Source: JAICKN01 sp036491415 (lineage in GTDB: Bacteria > Acidobacteriota > Terriglobia > Terriglobales > Acidobacteriaceae). From it: a stretch of DNA of 19,306 nucleotides. The notes under the pieces are model-generated. The model was not told the DNA's origin and did not search any database. It worked only from the letters and a program-made list of their open reading frames with translations. Shown here piece after piece: positions 13,954-19,306 of this stretch; the first letter of the stretch is position 1; the number at the start of each line of letters is the position of its first letter. The translations under genes were made by a program, and so were the position numbers. Location of the stretch: the NCBI GenBank assembly GCA_036491415.1, contig DASXCC010000041.1:1-19306 (forward strand), written 5' to 3'.

Positions 13954-15108
13954 ATGAATGGAATGACCGCTTCGCCTGCCCATGTGACCTTAGCCCCCGA
14001 CTCTCCTGAGACGCGGCGCTACAACAAGATGCATCGCTGGCTGGAAATCAGCGACTTTCTGGTTGGGCTTTTTCTCATCATTCTGCTTTTGGCCACCGGA
14101 TGGACCGGCAGCCTTCGCGACCTCGCATACCAGGCCGGAGGCCAGCACTACGTTGTGGCTGTGGCGCTTTATATAACGATGCTGCTGGTGCTCAGCAAAA
14201 TCATTGGCCTCGGCTTTTCGTATTACGGGTTCCGCCTGGAACACAGTTTTCACCTCTCCAACCAAAAACAGCGCGGCTGGATTGTGGATGAAGTCAAAGG
14301 ATTCGCCGTCAGTCTGGTCCTGGCGCTTTTAGGCACTGAACTGCTTTATTTTCTGATCCGCGAATTTCCCCAGCACTGGTGGATTTGGATGTGGGCCATG
14401 TTCACCGGCTTTTTCGTTCTTATGGCGCAATTGGCTCCTGTCGTACTATTCCCCATCTTCTATAAGTTCGAGCCGTTGCAGGACGAAGAATTGAAGACGC
14501 GCCTTATCCGCCTCGGAGCACACTCCGGCACGCGGGTGCGCGGAGTTTATAAGTGGCACCTCTCCGAGAAAAGCAAGAAGGCGAATGCCGCGCTTACGGG
14601 AATTGGCAATACGCGCCGCATCATTCTTGCCGATACATTGCTGGAAAATTATTCATCCGATGAAATTGAAGCCATCCTGGCCCACGAGCTCGGTCATCAG
14701 GCGCACCGCCATATTTTGAAGATGATTGGCATGCAGGCGGTAATCACCCTGGCCGGATTCTGGATGGCGAACTGGGCGCTTCATTATGCAACCGATCGCC
14801 TGAAGATGTTTACCGTGCTATCGGATTTCGCCAACTTCCCGCTGCTGATTCTCGTCACCGCCGTGCTTTCTTTATTACTCATGCCGGCGATGAACGCATT
14901 TTCCCGCTACTGCGAGCGCCAGGCGGACCGCTACGCCTTCACCACGATTGGCAACATCAGTCCTTTTATTACGTCGATGAATAAACTCGCCGAGCAGAAC
15001 CTGGCGGAGAAGACTCCGTCGAAGTTTGTGGAGTGGTACTTCCATTCCCACCCGGCGATCTCGAGCCGTGTAGCGGCGGCAGCAGCCTGGGCAAAAGCCA
15101 ACGCATAG
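13954..15108 (+). CDS. M48 family membrane metallopeptidase (Ste24/CAAX protease-like)
   Basis: A 384-aa integral membrane zinc protease of the Ste24 type. Hydrophobic segments lie at about 33-50, 67-87, 117-136, 142-166, 258-275 and 291-312. The zinc site HELGH is at 244-248 in EIEAILAHELGHQAHRH, and the third ligand is in ERQADRYAF (E321). The cytoplasmic linker KWHLSEKSKKANAALTGIG is the conserved Ste24 segment before the catalytic domain. In bacteria such enzymes cut membrane proteins in quality control; the substrate here is unknown. The start may be ATG at 13954 or 13963, and no strong ribosome-binding site is visible. It is divergent from the PEP mutase-like gene. Confidence 0.92.
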   Translation: MNGMTASPAHVTLAPDSPETRRYNKMHRWLEISDFLVGLFLIILLLATGWTGSLRDLAYQAGGQHYVVAVALYITMLLVLSKIIGLGFSYYGFRLEHSFHLSNQKQRGWIVDEVKGFAVSLVLALLGTELLYFLIREFPQHWWIWMWAMFTGFFVLMAQLAPVVLFPIFYKFEPLQDEELKTRLIRLGAHSGTRVRGVYKWHLSEKSKKANAALTGIGNTRRIILADTLLENYSSDEIEAILAHELGHQAHRHILKMIGMQAVITLAGFWMANWALHYATDRLKMFTVLSDFANFPLLILVTAVLSLLLMPAMNAFSRYCERQADRYAFTTIGNISPFITSMNKLAEQNLAEKTPSKFVEWYFHSHPAISSRVAAAAAWAKANA

Positions 15109-15127
15109 CTTTAAAACCATTTAAAAA

Positions 15128-15257
15128 TCTGTCATCCCAAGCGCAGGTCATTTTCGCGCCTAGGTCGTTCCGAGCGTCTGTCATCCCGAGCGCAGGATGA
15201 AAACTCGAAGAGTGTTCATCCGAAGTCGAGGGATCTTGTGTTTAGGATCTTGTGTTT
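15128..15257. repeat. Short direct repeats, likely degraded intergenic repeat element
   Basis: TCTGTCATCCC(A/G)AGCGCAGG occurs at 15128-15147 and 15177-15196 with one mismatch. GGATCTTGTGTTT occurs at 15231-15243 and 15245-15257, exact. The region lies between convergent M48 and kdsB genes. The GTCATCC(C/T)GAGCG...GGATCT style matches dispersed intergenic repeats I associate with acidobacterial genomes; that link is recall and inference. No terminator is evident here. Confidence 0.65.
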
Positions 15258-15302
15258 GGGACCTGTTACAAGCCAGACTTGTCGCCCGAAAGAACAAACG
15301 AA

Positions 15303-16025
15303 TCAGCCACGCATCCTTAAAATCTCTTCCACCCGGCGCAGATCATCTTCGGTATCCACGCCGACGGTGTCGAAAGGCGTCTCTGCCAGGGAGATGGAAA
15401 CGCTATTCTCCAGAAAGCGCAATTGCTCAAGCCGTTCGCTGCGTTCCAGAAACGACTCCGGCCATTTCACAAAGCGATCCAGCGCGGGCTTGCGATAGGC
15501 ATAAAAACCCAGGTGCTTGAAGTATGTGGGATTGGTGCCGTCGCGGTCGTGAGGAATAGTCGCGCGGGAAAAATAGAGCGCCCGGTGATTGCTGTCGCTC
15601 ACCACCTTCACGGCATTGGGATTGGACACATCCTCGGGAGAGCAGCGCGTTTTCAGCGTGCCGACGAGAATAGACTCGTCTTTCATTAGTTCGATCAAAG
15701 ATGATACGTGCTCGGGCCGTGTGAGCGGTTCATCGCCCTGAATGTTCAAGTACACATCCGCTGCCATCGCTCCGGAAATTTCGTGTACACGCTCGGTACC
15801 GCTGCGATGCGCGGACGAAGTCATAGCGGCCTTCATCCCGTGCTGCTGACAGAAATTCAGGATCTCCTCCGAGTCCGTGGCGACGATGGCGTCCGTCAGT
15901 AATGCGCAGGCGCGTGCGGCCTGGTAAACCCGCGAGACCAACGGCTCTCCGCAAATGGGGCGCAGCATTTTTCGTGGCAGACGGGTCGAAGCGAGGCGCG
16001 CAGGGATGACGGCGATGACTTTCAT
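15303..16025 (-). CDS. kdsB: CMP-KDO synthetase (3-deoxy-manno-octulosonate cytidylyltransferase)
   Basis: A 240-aa cytoplasmic enzyme that couples CTP and KDO to give CMP-KDO for the lipopolysaccharide inner core. The N-terminal nucleotide-binding signature is VIPARLASTRLPRKML (6-21). The CMP-KDO synthetase motif HRSGTERV lies at 73-80 and LNIQGDEP at 93-100 (D98 binds magnesium). HLGFYAYRK follows at 171-179, and GVDTEDDL (222-229) carries the second aspartate. Length is normal. The start at 16025 gives MKVIAVIPARL; a longer open frame upstream has no support. No clear ribosome-binding site is present. It supports a diderm host. No other KDO or lipid A genes are in the window. Confidence 0.95.
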   Translation of the reverse strand: MKVIAVIPARLASTRLPRKMLRPICGEPLVSRVYQAARACALLTDAIVATDSEEILNFCQQHGMKAAMTSSAHRSGTERVHEISGAMAADVYLNIQGDEPLTRPEHVSSLIELMKDESILVGTLKTRCSPEDVSNPNAVKVVSDSNHRALYFSRATIPHDRDGTNPTYFKHLGFYAYRKPALDRFVKWPESFLERSERLEQLRFLENSVSISLAETPFDTVGVDTEDDLRRVEEILRMRG

Positions 16026-16140
16026 GGTTGGATAGGCTGAATGGATAAATGGATAACGTGTTAGTGTCCATTTTCGCGGACCGCGTGGCAAGTGGAAGTA
16101 GAAATAAAACTTACTGCTTGTCATTAGTTATTTGTCGTTA

Positions 16141-16242
16141 GTCGTTGTCATTGTCGTTGTCATTCCGAATGGCTTCGCCATGTGGAATTTGCTGTTCCCA
16201 AAAAAATCCGATTCCTCGCCAAAACAAGGCTCGGAGTGACAA
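16141..16242. repeat. Intergenic inverted-repeat element with 12-bp tandem duplication
   Basis: GTCGTTGTCATT is repeated exactly at 16141-16152 and 16153-16164. TTGTCATTCCGA (16157-16168) is matched by its near-inverse TCGGAGTGACAA (16231-16242), 11 of 12 bases. Internally, ATGGC-TTC-GCCAT (16169-16181) forms a small hairpin, and GGAAT (16184-16188) can pair with ATTCC (16211-16215). The whole looks like a palindromic, REP/MITE-like intergenic element upstream of kdsB. Confidence 0.6.
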
Positions 16243-16354
16243 GTTATGAATCCCTCAGGATAAATCTGGATTTTGAGAAGTTTGACACTATGTTTCCGCG
16301 ACTTTTAGAATCGAACATCGAGATGCGGCAAGCCCCGCCCTCGCGGAACTCCGA

Positions 16355-16374
16355 TCCGGCCAGCTCCGGCCAGC
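16355..16374. repeat. 10-bp tandem duplication upstream of tRNA
   Basis: TCCGGCCAGC occurs twice head to tail (16355-16364 and 16365-16374), 33 bases before the tRNA gene. This is roughly the expected -35 area of its promoter. Confidence 0.8.
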
Positions 16375-16392
16375 ATCTGTTTCCTCTACAGT

Positions 16393-16398
16393 TAGAAT
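16393..16398 (+). promoter_or_regulatory. Candidate -10 box of the tRNA gene
   Basis: TAGAAT matches TATAAT at five of six bases and ends eight bases before the first tRNA base, so transcription would start almost at the mature 5' end. No good -35 hexamer is seen at the expected spacing. Confidence 0.4.
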
Positions 16399-16406
16399 CA
16401 CACCGT

Positions 16407-16483
16407 GGCGGTGTAGCTCAGGCGGCTAGAGCGACGGTCTCATAATCCGTAGGTCGGAGGTTCGAGTCCTCCCGCCGCCACCA
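16407..16483 (+). tRNA. tRNA-Met (CAU anticodon), elongator-like
   Basis: A 77-nt cloverleaf with encoded CCA. The acceptor stem GGCGGTG/CGCCGCC has one G-U pair. The D arm is GCTC-N9-GAGC. The anticodon arm is ACGGT/TCCGT with a T-T mismatch at its base, loop CTCATAA and anticodon CAT at 16441-16443. The variable region is AGGTC, and the T arm is GGAGG-TTCGAGT-CCTCC. A CAU anticodon fits elongator Met, initiator Met or tRNA-Ile2, the TilS substrate. A paired first acceptor base pair argues against the initiator. Overall similarity to known elongator tRNA-Met (GGCGGTGTAGCTCAG start) favours Met over Ile2. Confidence 0.93.
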
Positions 16484-16523
16484 GATTGCTAATGACAGTA
16501 AATATGACTTGTACTGGATTGCG

Positions 16524-16557
16524 GCAGGTTTGGTATCTCCCAGCAGGTTTGGTATCT
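16524..16557. repeat. 15-bp direct repeat downstream of the tRNA
   Basis: GCAGGTTTGGTATCT occurs exactly at 16524-16538 and 16543-16557 (period 19), about 40 bases after the tRNA. No T-run or stem identifies it as a terminator, and no second copy of the tRNA 3' end is seen nearby. It is not an obvious attachment site. Confidence 0.75.
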
Positions 16558-16639
16558 GCCCATTCTGTTGTCGATCAACTTTGGGCGACGCTATCAGCCG
16601 CACGGTAGTAGTCCTGCTGGCTGTGTATCGCTGCTACGC

Positions 16640-18226
16640 CTATCCCTCGTAACCAGGAGGCGCTACAAATCCGCCCAGTACCTGCGCCAGCAGTTTCGCA
16701 AAAATAATTGGCGTGGCGTCTTCCCAATACGGTCCCATAATTTGCAGGCCGACTGGCAGGCCATCCTTGTCACGTCCAACCGGAGCTATTGTGGCCGGGC
16801 ATCCAGTTAATGTCGCGTGTGCGATCCAGCGTTCCATATCGTCATAAGCGCGCGGCCCTCTCACTGTCATAATGGTCCGCTTGTCATGCGGTTCGCTGTG
16901 GTCATGCAGAAATGCGGAGGTGAAAGCCACGGGAGATAAGAACACGTCGACCTCATCGAAATAGTTCTGCCACTGCGCACGATATCCCAGCCGACGGAAG
17001 TTTTGCTGTTGCCAGTCGGCAAAGCTAGCCAGTCCGGGCAATACTTTGCCGCTCGCTGCCGCCTCCTTCCGCTCTCCATCTTGCTGCTCTGCAGGCTCAA
17101 CACTAAACGTGAACGCATCCAGGAGGAAATTGTAATTCTGATACAGCTCTTCAATCTTGAAGCCAGCGGGCCAACCGGGTTTCAGCTTTGCCCCCGCTTT
17201 CTCAAGCTTCTGGATCGTAGTCTCCAGCACTGCTTTGGTCTCTGGAGTCACTGGGCAATATGGATCGTCGAGTATATAGCCGACACGAAACTCCTGCAGG
17301 CTTTCGTGTCGCGCCGGGGGCGCGTCCCATTTCCATGCTTTCGCGGAGTAGCCCGTTGGACCGCCCAGAAAACGCAAAGCTGCAAGCAAATCTTCCGCGC
17401 TACGCGCCAAAGGCCCACCTACAGCCAACAGAGTTGAGAAACCTGGATTTTCGTGCTCCCCGCCCGGTAAGTGTCCCTGCATGTCTACCAGATCCAGCGT
17501 CGGCTTGTGCCCGTACACGCCGCAGAAATGCGCCGGTACGCGAATCGATCCGCCGATGTCGCTGCCCACACTCAAATAGCCGAGGCCCGCAGCAAGTGCT
17601 GCCGCCGAACCACCGGACGATCCTCCTGGCGACCGTTTAACATCCCAAGGATTATTCGTTGTGCCGTAAATCTGGTTGTAGCTCTGCCAATCGGCCAGCC
17701 CCAGCGGAACATTCGTTGCCCCAATCAGCACGGCACCCGCGCTCAGGAACCGAGCCACCACCTCCGAATTGCTCGGAGCCTTGGAAGCTTTCAACGCCGG
17801 AATTCCCCAAGTACAAGGATGTCCCGCCACCGCAAAACTTTCCTTCACATGAACAGGCACGCCGTGAAGGACGCCGAGCGATTTCCCGCTTGCCTGCACT
17901 TCGTCCGCGTGCTTTGCCCGTGCGAGTGCTTCTTCGCGAAGCTGATACGCAAATGCATTCAGTTTCGGATTGTATTTGTCGATCCGCGCGAAGGTTTGTT
18001 GTGTTAGTTCGAACGAAGAAATGTGCTTCTTGCGAATCGCCTCAGCGGCTTCCAGCGCGGACGCAAATTCCAGGCGGCCAATAGGGCTTGTCGCCCGACT
18101 GGAGGCGGGAACAATAACATTCGCGTCGGCGTTACGCGCTTCGTGGGCTATGCCTTTTTCGGCAAAGGTTGGCAAACCCGCCGCCAGACCTAGAGTCACA
18201 GTGCTGACAAAATCTCGTCGATTCAT
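16640..18226 (-). CDS. Amidase signature family hydrolase with Tat-type signal
   Basis: A 528-aa amidase of the Ser-cisSer-Lys class, hydrolysing an unidentified amide. The catalytic lysine is K128 in PVHVKESFAVAG. The glycine/serine-rich signature SPGGSSGGSAAALAAG (199-214) carries the cis-serine, and GSDIGGSIRVPAHFCGVYG (221-239) carries the nucleophile S227. The N-terminus MNRRDFVSTVTLGLAAGLPTFA has a twin-arginine pair and a hydrophobic stretch, consistent with Tat export, although the RRDF motif is short. Relatives include Asp/Glu-tRNA amidotransferase subunit A, but no gatB or gatC is nearby and the signal argues against that. No ribosome-binding site is clear. It stands alone between the tRNA and the DUF2306 gene. 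Confidence 0.92.
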   Translation of the reverse strand: MNRRDFVSTVTLGLAAGLPTFAEKGIAHEARNADANVIVPASSRATSPIGRLEFASALEAAEAIRKKHISSFELTQQTFARIDKYNPKLNAFAYQLREEALARAKHADEVQASGKSLGVLHGVPVHVKESFAVAGHPCTWGIPALKASKAPSNSEVVARFLSAGAVLIGATNVPLGLADWQSYNQIYGTTNNPWDVKRSPGGSSGGSAAALAAGLGYLSVGSDIGGSIRVPAHFCGVYGHKPTLDLVDMQGHLPGGEHENPGFSTLLAVGGPLARSAEDLLAALRFLGGPTGYSAKAWKWDAPPARHESLQEFRVGYILDDPYCPVTPETKAVLETTIQKLEKAGAKLKPGWPAGFKIEELYQNYNFLLDAFTFSVEPAEQQDGERKEAAASGKVLPGLASFADWQQQNFRRLGYRAQWQNYFDEVDVFLSPVAFTSAFLHDHSEPHDKRTIMTVRGPRAYDDMERWIAHATLTGCPATIAPVGRDKDGLPVGLQIMGPYWEDATPIIFAKLLAQVLGGFVAPPGYEG

Positions 18227-18306
18227 GCGTGAATGATACCCCTGACGCCCAATTGATGGACTAATTCAAGATCGCCCTACGCTTTAGAGAAAAGTGGAGG
18301 GACGAA

Positions 18307-18381
18307 ATGGATTTCCTGGAACCTCGAAGTCGCTCAACTCACTGGAACCGGAACGACTTTGCGAGAATTAGCCTTGCATGA
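18307..18381 (+). CDS. Possible 24-residue small protein
   Basis: A short frame, MDFLEPRSRSTHWNRNDFAR followed by ISLA, begins six bases after a perfect GGAGG (18296-18300). It lies in the 200-bp gap between the amidase and DUF2306 genes, on the opposite strand from both. The peptide is basic and hydrophilic with no membrane segment. No relative is recognised. The only support is the ribosome-binding site and its spacing, so it may be spurious. Confidence 0.3.
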   Translation: MDFLEPRSRSTHWNRNDFARISLA

Positions 18382-18426
18382 TGCGGAGCGCGATCGGCAC
18401 ATTCAACAATCGAGTCCCCATCGTGG

Positions 18427-19077
18427 TCAGCCGACAGTCTCTACAGAGACCACTTTGCCCAAGCGCACAACTCGACCCGCCGCAATTTCTCTCCAATCCG
18501 TTATCAAATCCGCAAAAACAATCGAAACGATCACATAAACAATCACGGAATAGCTGCCTGCCTCAATGCCCAAGTGGTCCAGACCAGGAAGGTGACTGAG
18601 AGCTCGACTCATAACAAAAACCACCGGTCCAACCGCATAACCACGGGCCATCCACCGGCGATGCTGCTCAATCTTCCCTCTGCGCGCGGCAATCACCGCA
18701 GTAACTGTGCAAAGAATCCATACGCTCGCCTGCGTTGTGGCGCTGTACCGAAAAAACGCAGGATAGTGCCAGGCGAGAACAGGTGCCAACACGCCAGCCA
18801 CAAGCACCGAACCGAGATAGGTCTTGCCCAATAATCTGTGCCGGACAATATTTCTTTGCCTCAAGCGCGAAGAGAATTGCATGGGACCTATAACCAGCGC
18901 AACCAATCCCGCGGCGATGTGGGGAAAGAGAAGCCAACGCTGCGAATACAGCAGGCTATGAAGCGGGTGCGCTGGACTCATCATCGGAATGCTGGTGAAC
19001 AGGAATGCCACCAGCGCCATCAATCCGAAGACCACCCAGAACACGGTTTTCTTGAAGCTGCCAGCTGTTGCACGCAT
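18427..19077 (-). CDS. DUF2306 family membrane protein
   Basis: A 216-aa integral membrane protein with about six hydrophobic segments (near 11-30, 50-66, 88-105, 116-131, 146-160, 175-193). Family features are the HxxxG pattern in PHIAAGLVALVIGPMQF, RHRLLGKTYL with charged residues after segment two, and the later EQHRRWMARGYAVG. The paired histidine/arginine motifs recall haem-binding or ferric-reductase-like membrane proteins, but no function is established for the family. It starts at the ATG at 19077 with no strong ribosome-binding site. It may share a transcript with the partial gene at the window end, which lies upstream on the same strand with a 97-bp gap. Confidence 0.82.
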   Translation of the reverse strand: MRATAGSFKKTVFWVVFGLMALVAFLFTSIPMMSPAHPLHSLLYSQRWLLFPHIAAGLVALVIGPMQFSSRLRQRNIVRHRLLGKTYLGSVLVAGVLAPVLAWHYPAFFRYSATTQASVWILCTVTAVIAARRGKIEQHRRWMARGYAVGPVVFVMSRALSHLPGLDHLGIEAGSYSVIVYVIVSIVFADLITDWREIAAGRVVRLGKVVSVETVG

Positions 19078-19170
19078 GCCGTCTCGATGCGTTTGGGGAT
19101 TTTGAGTGTCAAGTGCGCTTAGCGTATTCAGAAGATCCCTCCAGAGAACGGCATCGATACCATTGCCGAG

Positions 19171-19306
19171 CTATGTGCGTCTGATCGGATCGTGAGGAGC
19201 GGCGCGAGGATCGATGGCAGTATTGTGGCCGCTGGAAATCTGCCATTCGCCACCGCCTTTTACGGTAACGAGAGTCAGGCGGTCGACTACTCCGGTCATT
19301 CGTTGT
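19171..19306 (-). CDS. SgcJ/SnoaL-like (NTF2-fold) protein, 3' end only
   Basis: The last 44 residues of a minus-strand gene that begins beyond the window; the stop is TAG at 19171-19173. The pattern RLTLVTVKGGGEWQISSGHN followed by T matches the last two strands of SgcJ/EcaC and DUF4440-type NTF2-fold proteins, which usually read VLVK-x-GRWRIxxxHNT. These include small hydrolases, isomerases and stress proteins. The N-terminal part needed for a firm call is missing. Confidence 0.6.
   Translation of the reverse strand, partial: QRMTGVVDRLTLVTVKGGGEWQISSGHNTAIDPRAAPHDPIRRT

Noticed and set aside
16418..16603. Minus-strand frame ending WWRREDSNLRPTDYETVALAA
   Set aside because: This is the familiar spurious translation of the antisense of a tRNA gene; it overlaps the tRNA-Met at 16407-16483.
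16640..18226. GatA subunit of tRNA amidotransferase
   Set aside because: The Tat-like signal, the lack of gatB/gatC neighbours and the sequence around the active site point to a stand-alone amidase.

Overview
The window reads as a contiguous chromosomal segment of a diderm bacterium, most likely an acidobacterium (Terriglobia-like). This is inferred from gene content and protein style, not from a marker gene. A CMP-KDO synthetase implies lipopolysaccharide. The set tldD/tldE, DUF2393, DinB-like, tilS-hpt-ftsH, M48 peptidase and DUF2306, with intergenic repeats starting GTCATCC(C/T)GAGC, is typical of soil Acidobacteria. Base composition is moderately GC-rich and even. No phage, integrase, transposase, CRISPR array or plasmid gene was found.

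Layout. 1-303: 3' end of a LOG-family gene, converging on an HU gene with a shared bidirectional terminator. 304-1648: divergent HU and DnaC-like helicase-loader genes around a site-rich intergenic region. 1649-1963: 315 bp without a gene, holding a perfect palindrome. 1964-2479: DinB-family protein. 2486-5979 (minus): tldD, tldE and a DUF2393-like membrane-anchored protein, with an ATTTCAGATTTC repeat patch between tldD and tldE. 6095-7657 (plus): an unrecognised 520-aa protein with a C-terminal PD-(D/E)XK-like motif; its end overlaps by 8 bp the end of a minus-strand UvrC-like protein that lacks the usual catalytic residues and the C-terminal nuclease half. 8921-13860 (minus): a likely operon of a frameshifted PEP mutase/isocitrate lyase-family gene, tilS, an hpt-like gene and ftsH, ended by a strong terminator. 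13954-15108 (plus): M48 membrane peptidase. 15303-16025 (minus): kdsB. 16407-16483 (plus): tRNA-Met(CAU). 16640-18226 (minus): exported amidase. 18427-19077 (minus): DUF2306 membrane protein. 19171-19306 (minus): 3' end of an SgcJ/SnoaL-like protein.

The strongest leads are these. First, the hpt-like protein between tilS and ftsH has lost several hallmark catalytic residues. Second, the 157-bp gap between it and ftsH carries a 20-bp direct repeat (16 of 20 positions identical). Because TilS and HprT are reported to act together as a transcriptional activator of ftsH in Bacillus subtilis, this locus could retain an HPRT-fold protein for regulation rather than purine salvage; that is inference. 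Third, a nuclease-dead UvrC-like protein lies tail to tail with an unrecognised PD-(D/E)XK-like protein. Fourth, a helicase-loader gene is preceded by four YYCACA motifs at about one helical turn spacing, resembling weak DnaA boxes.
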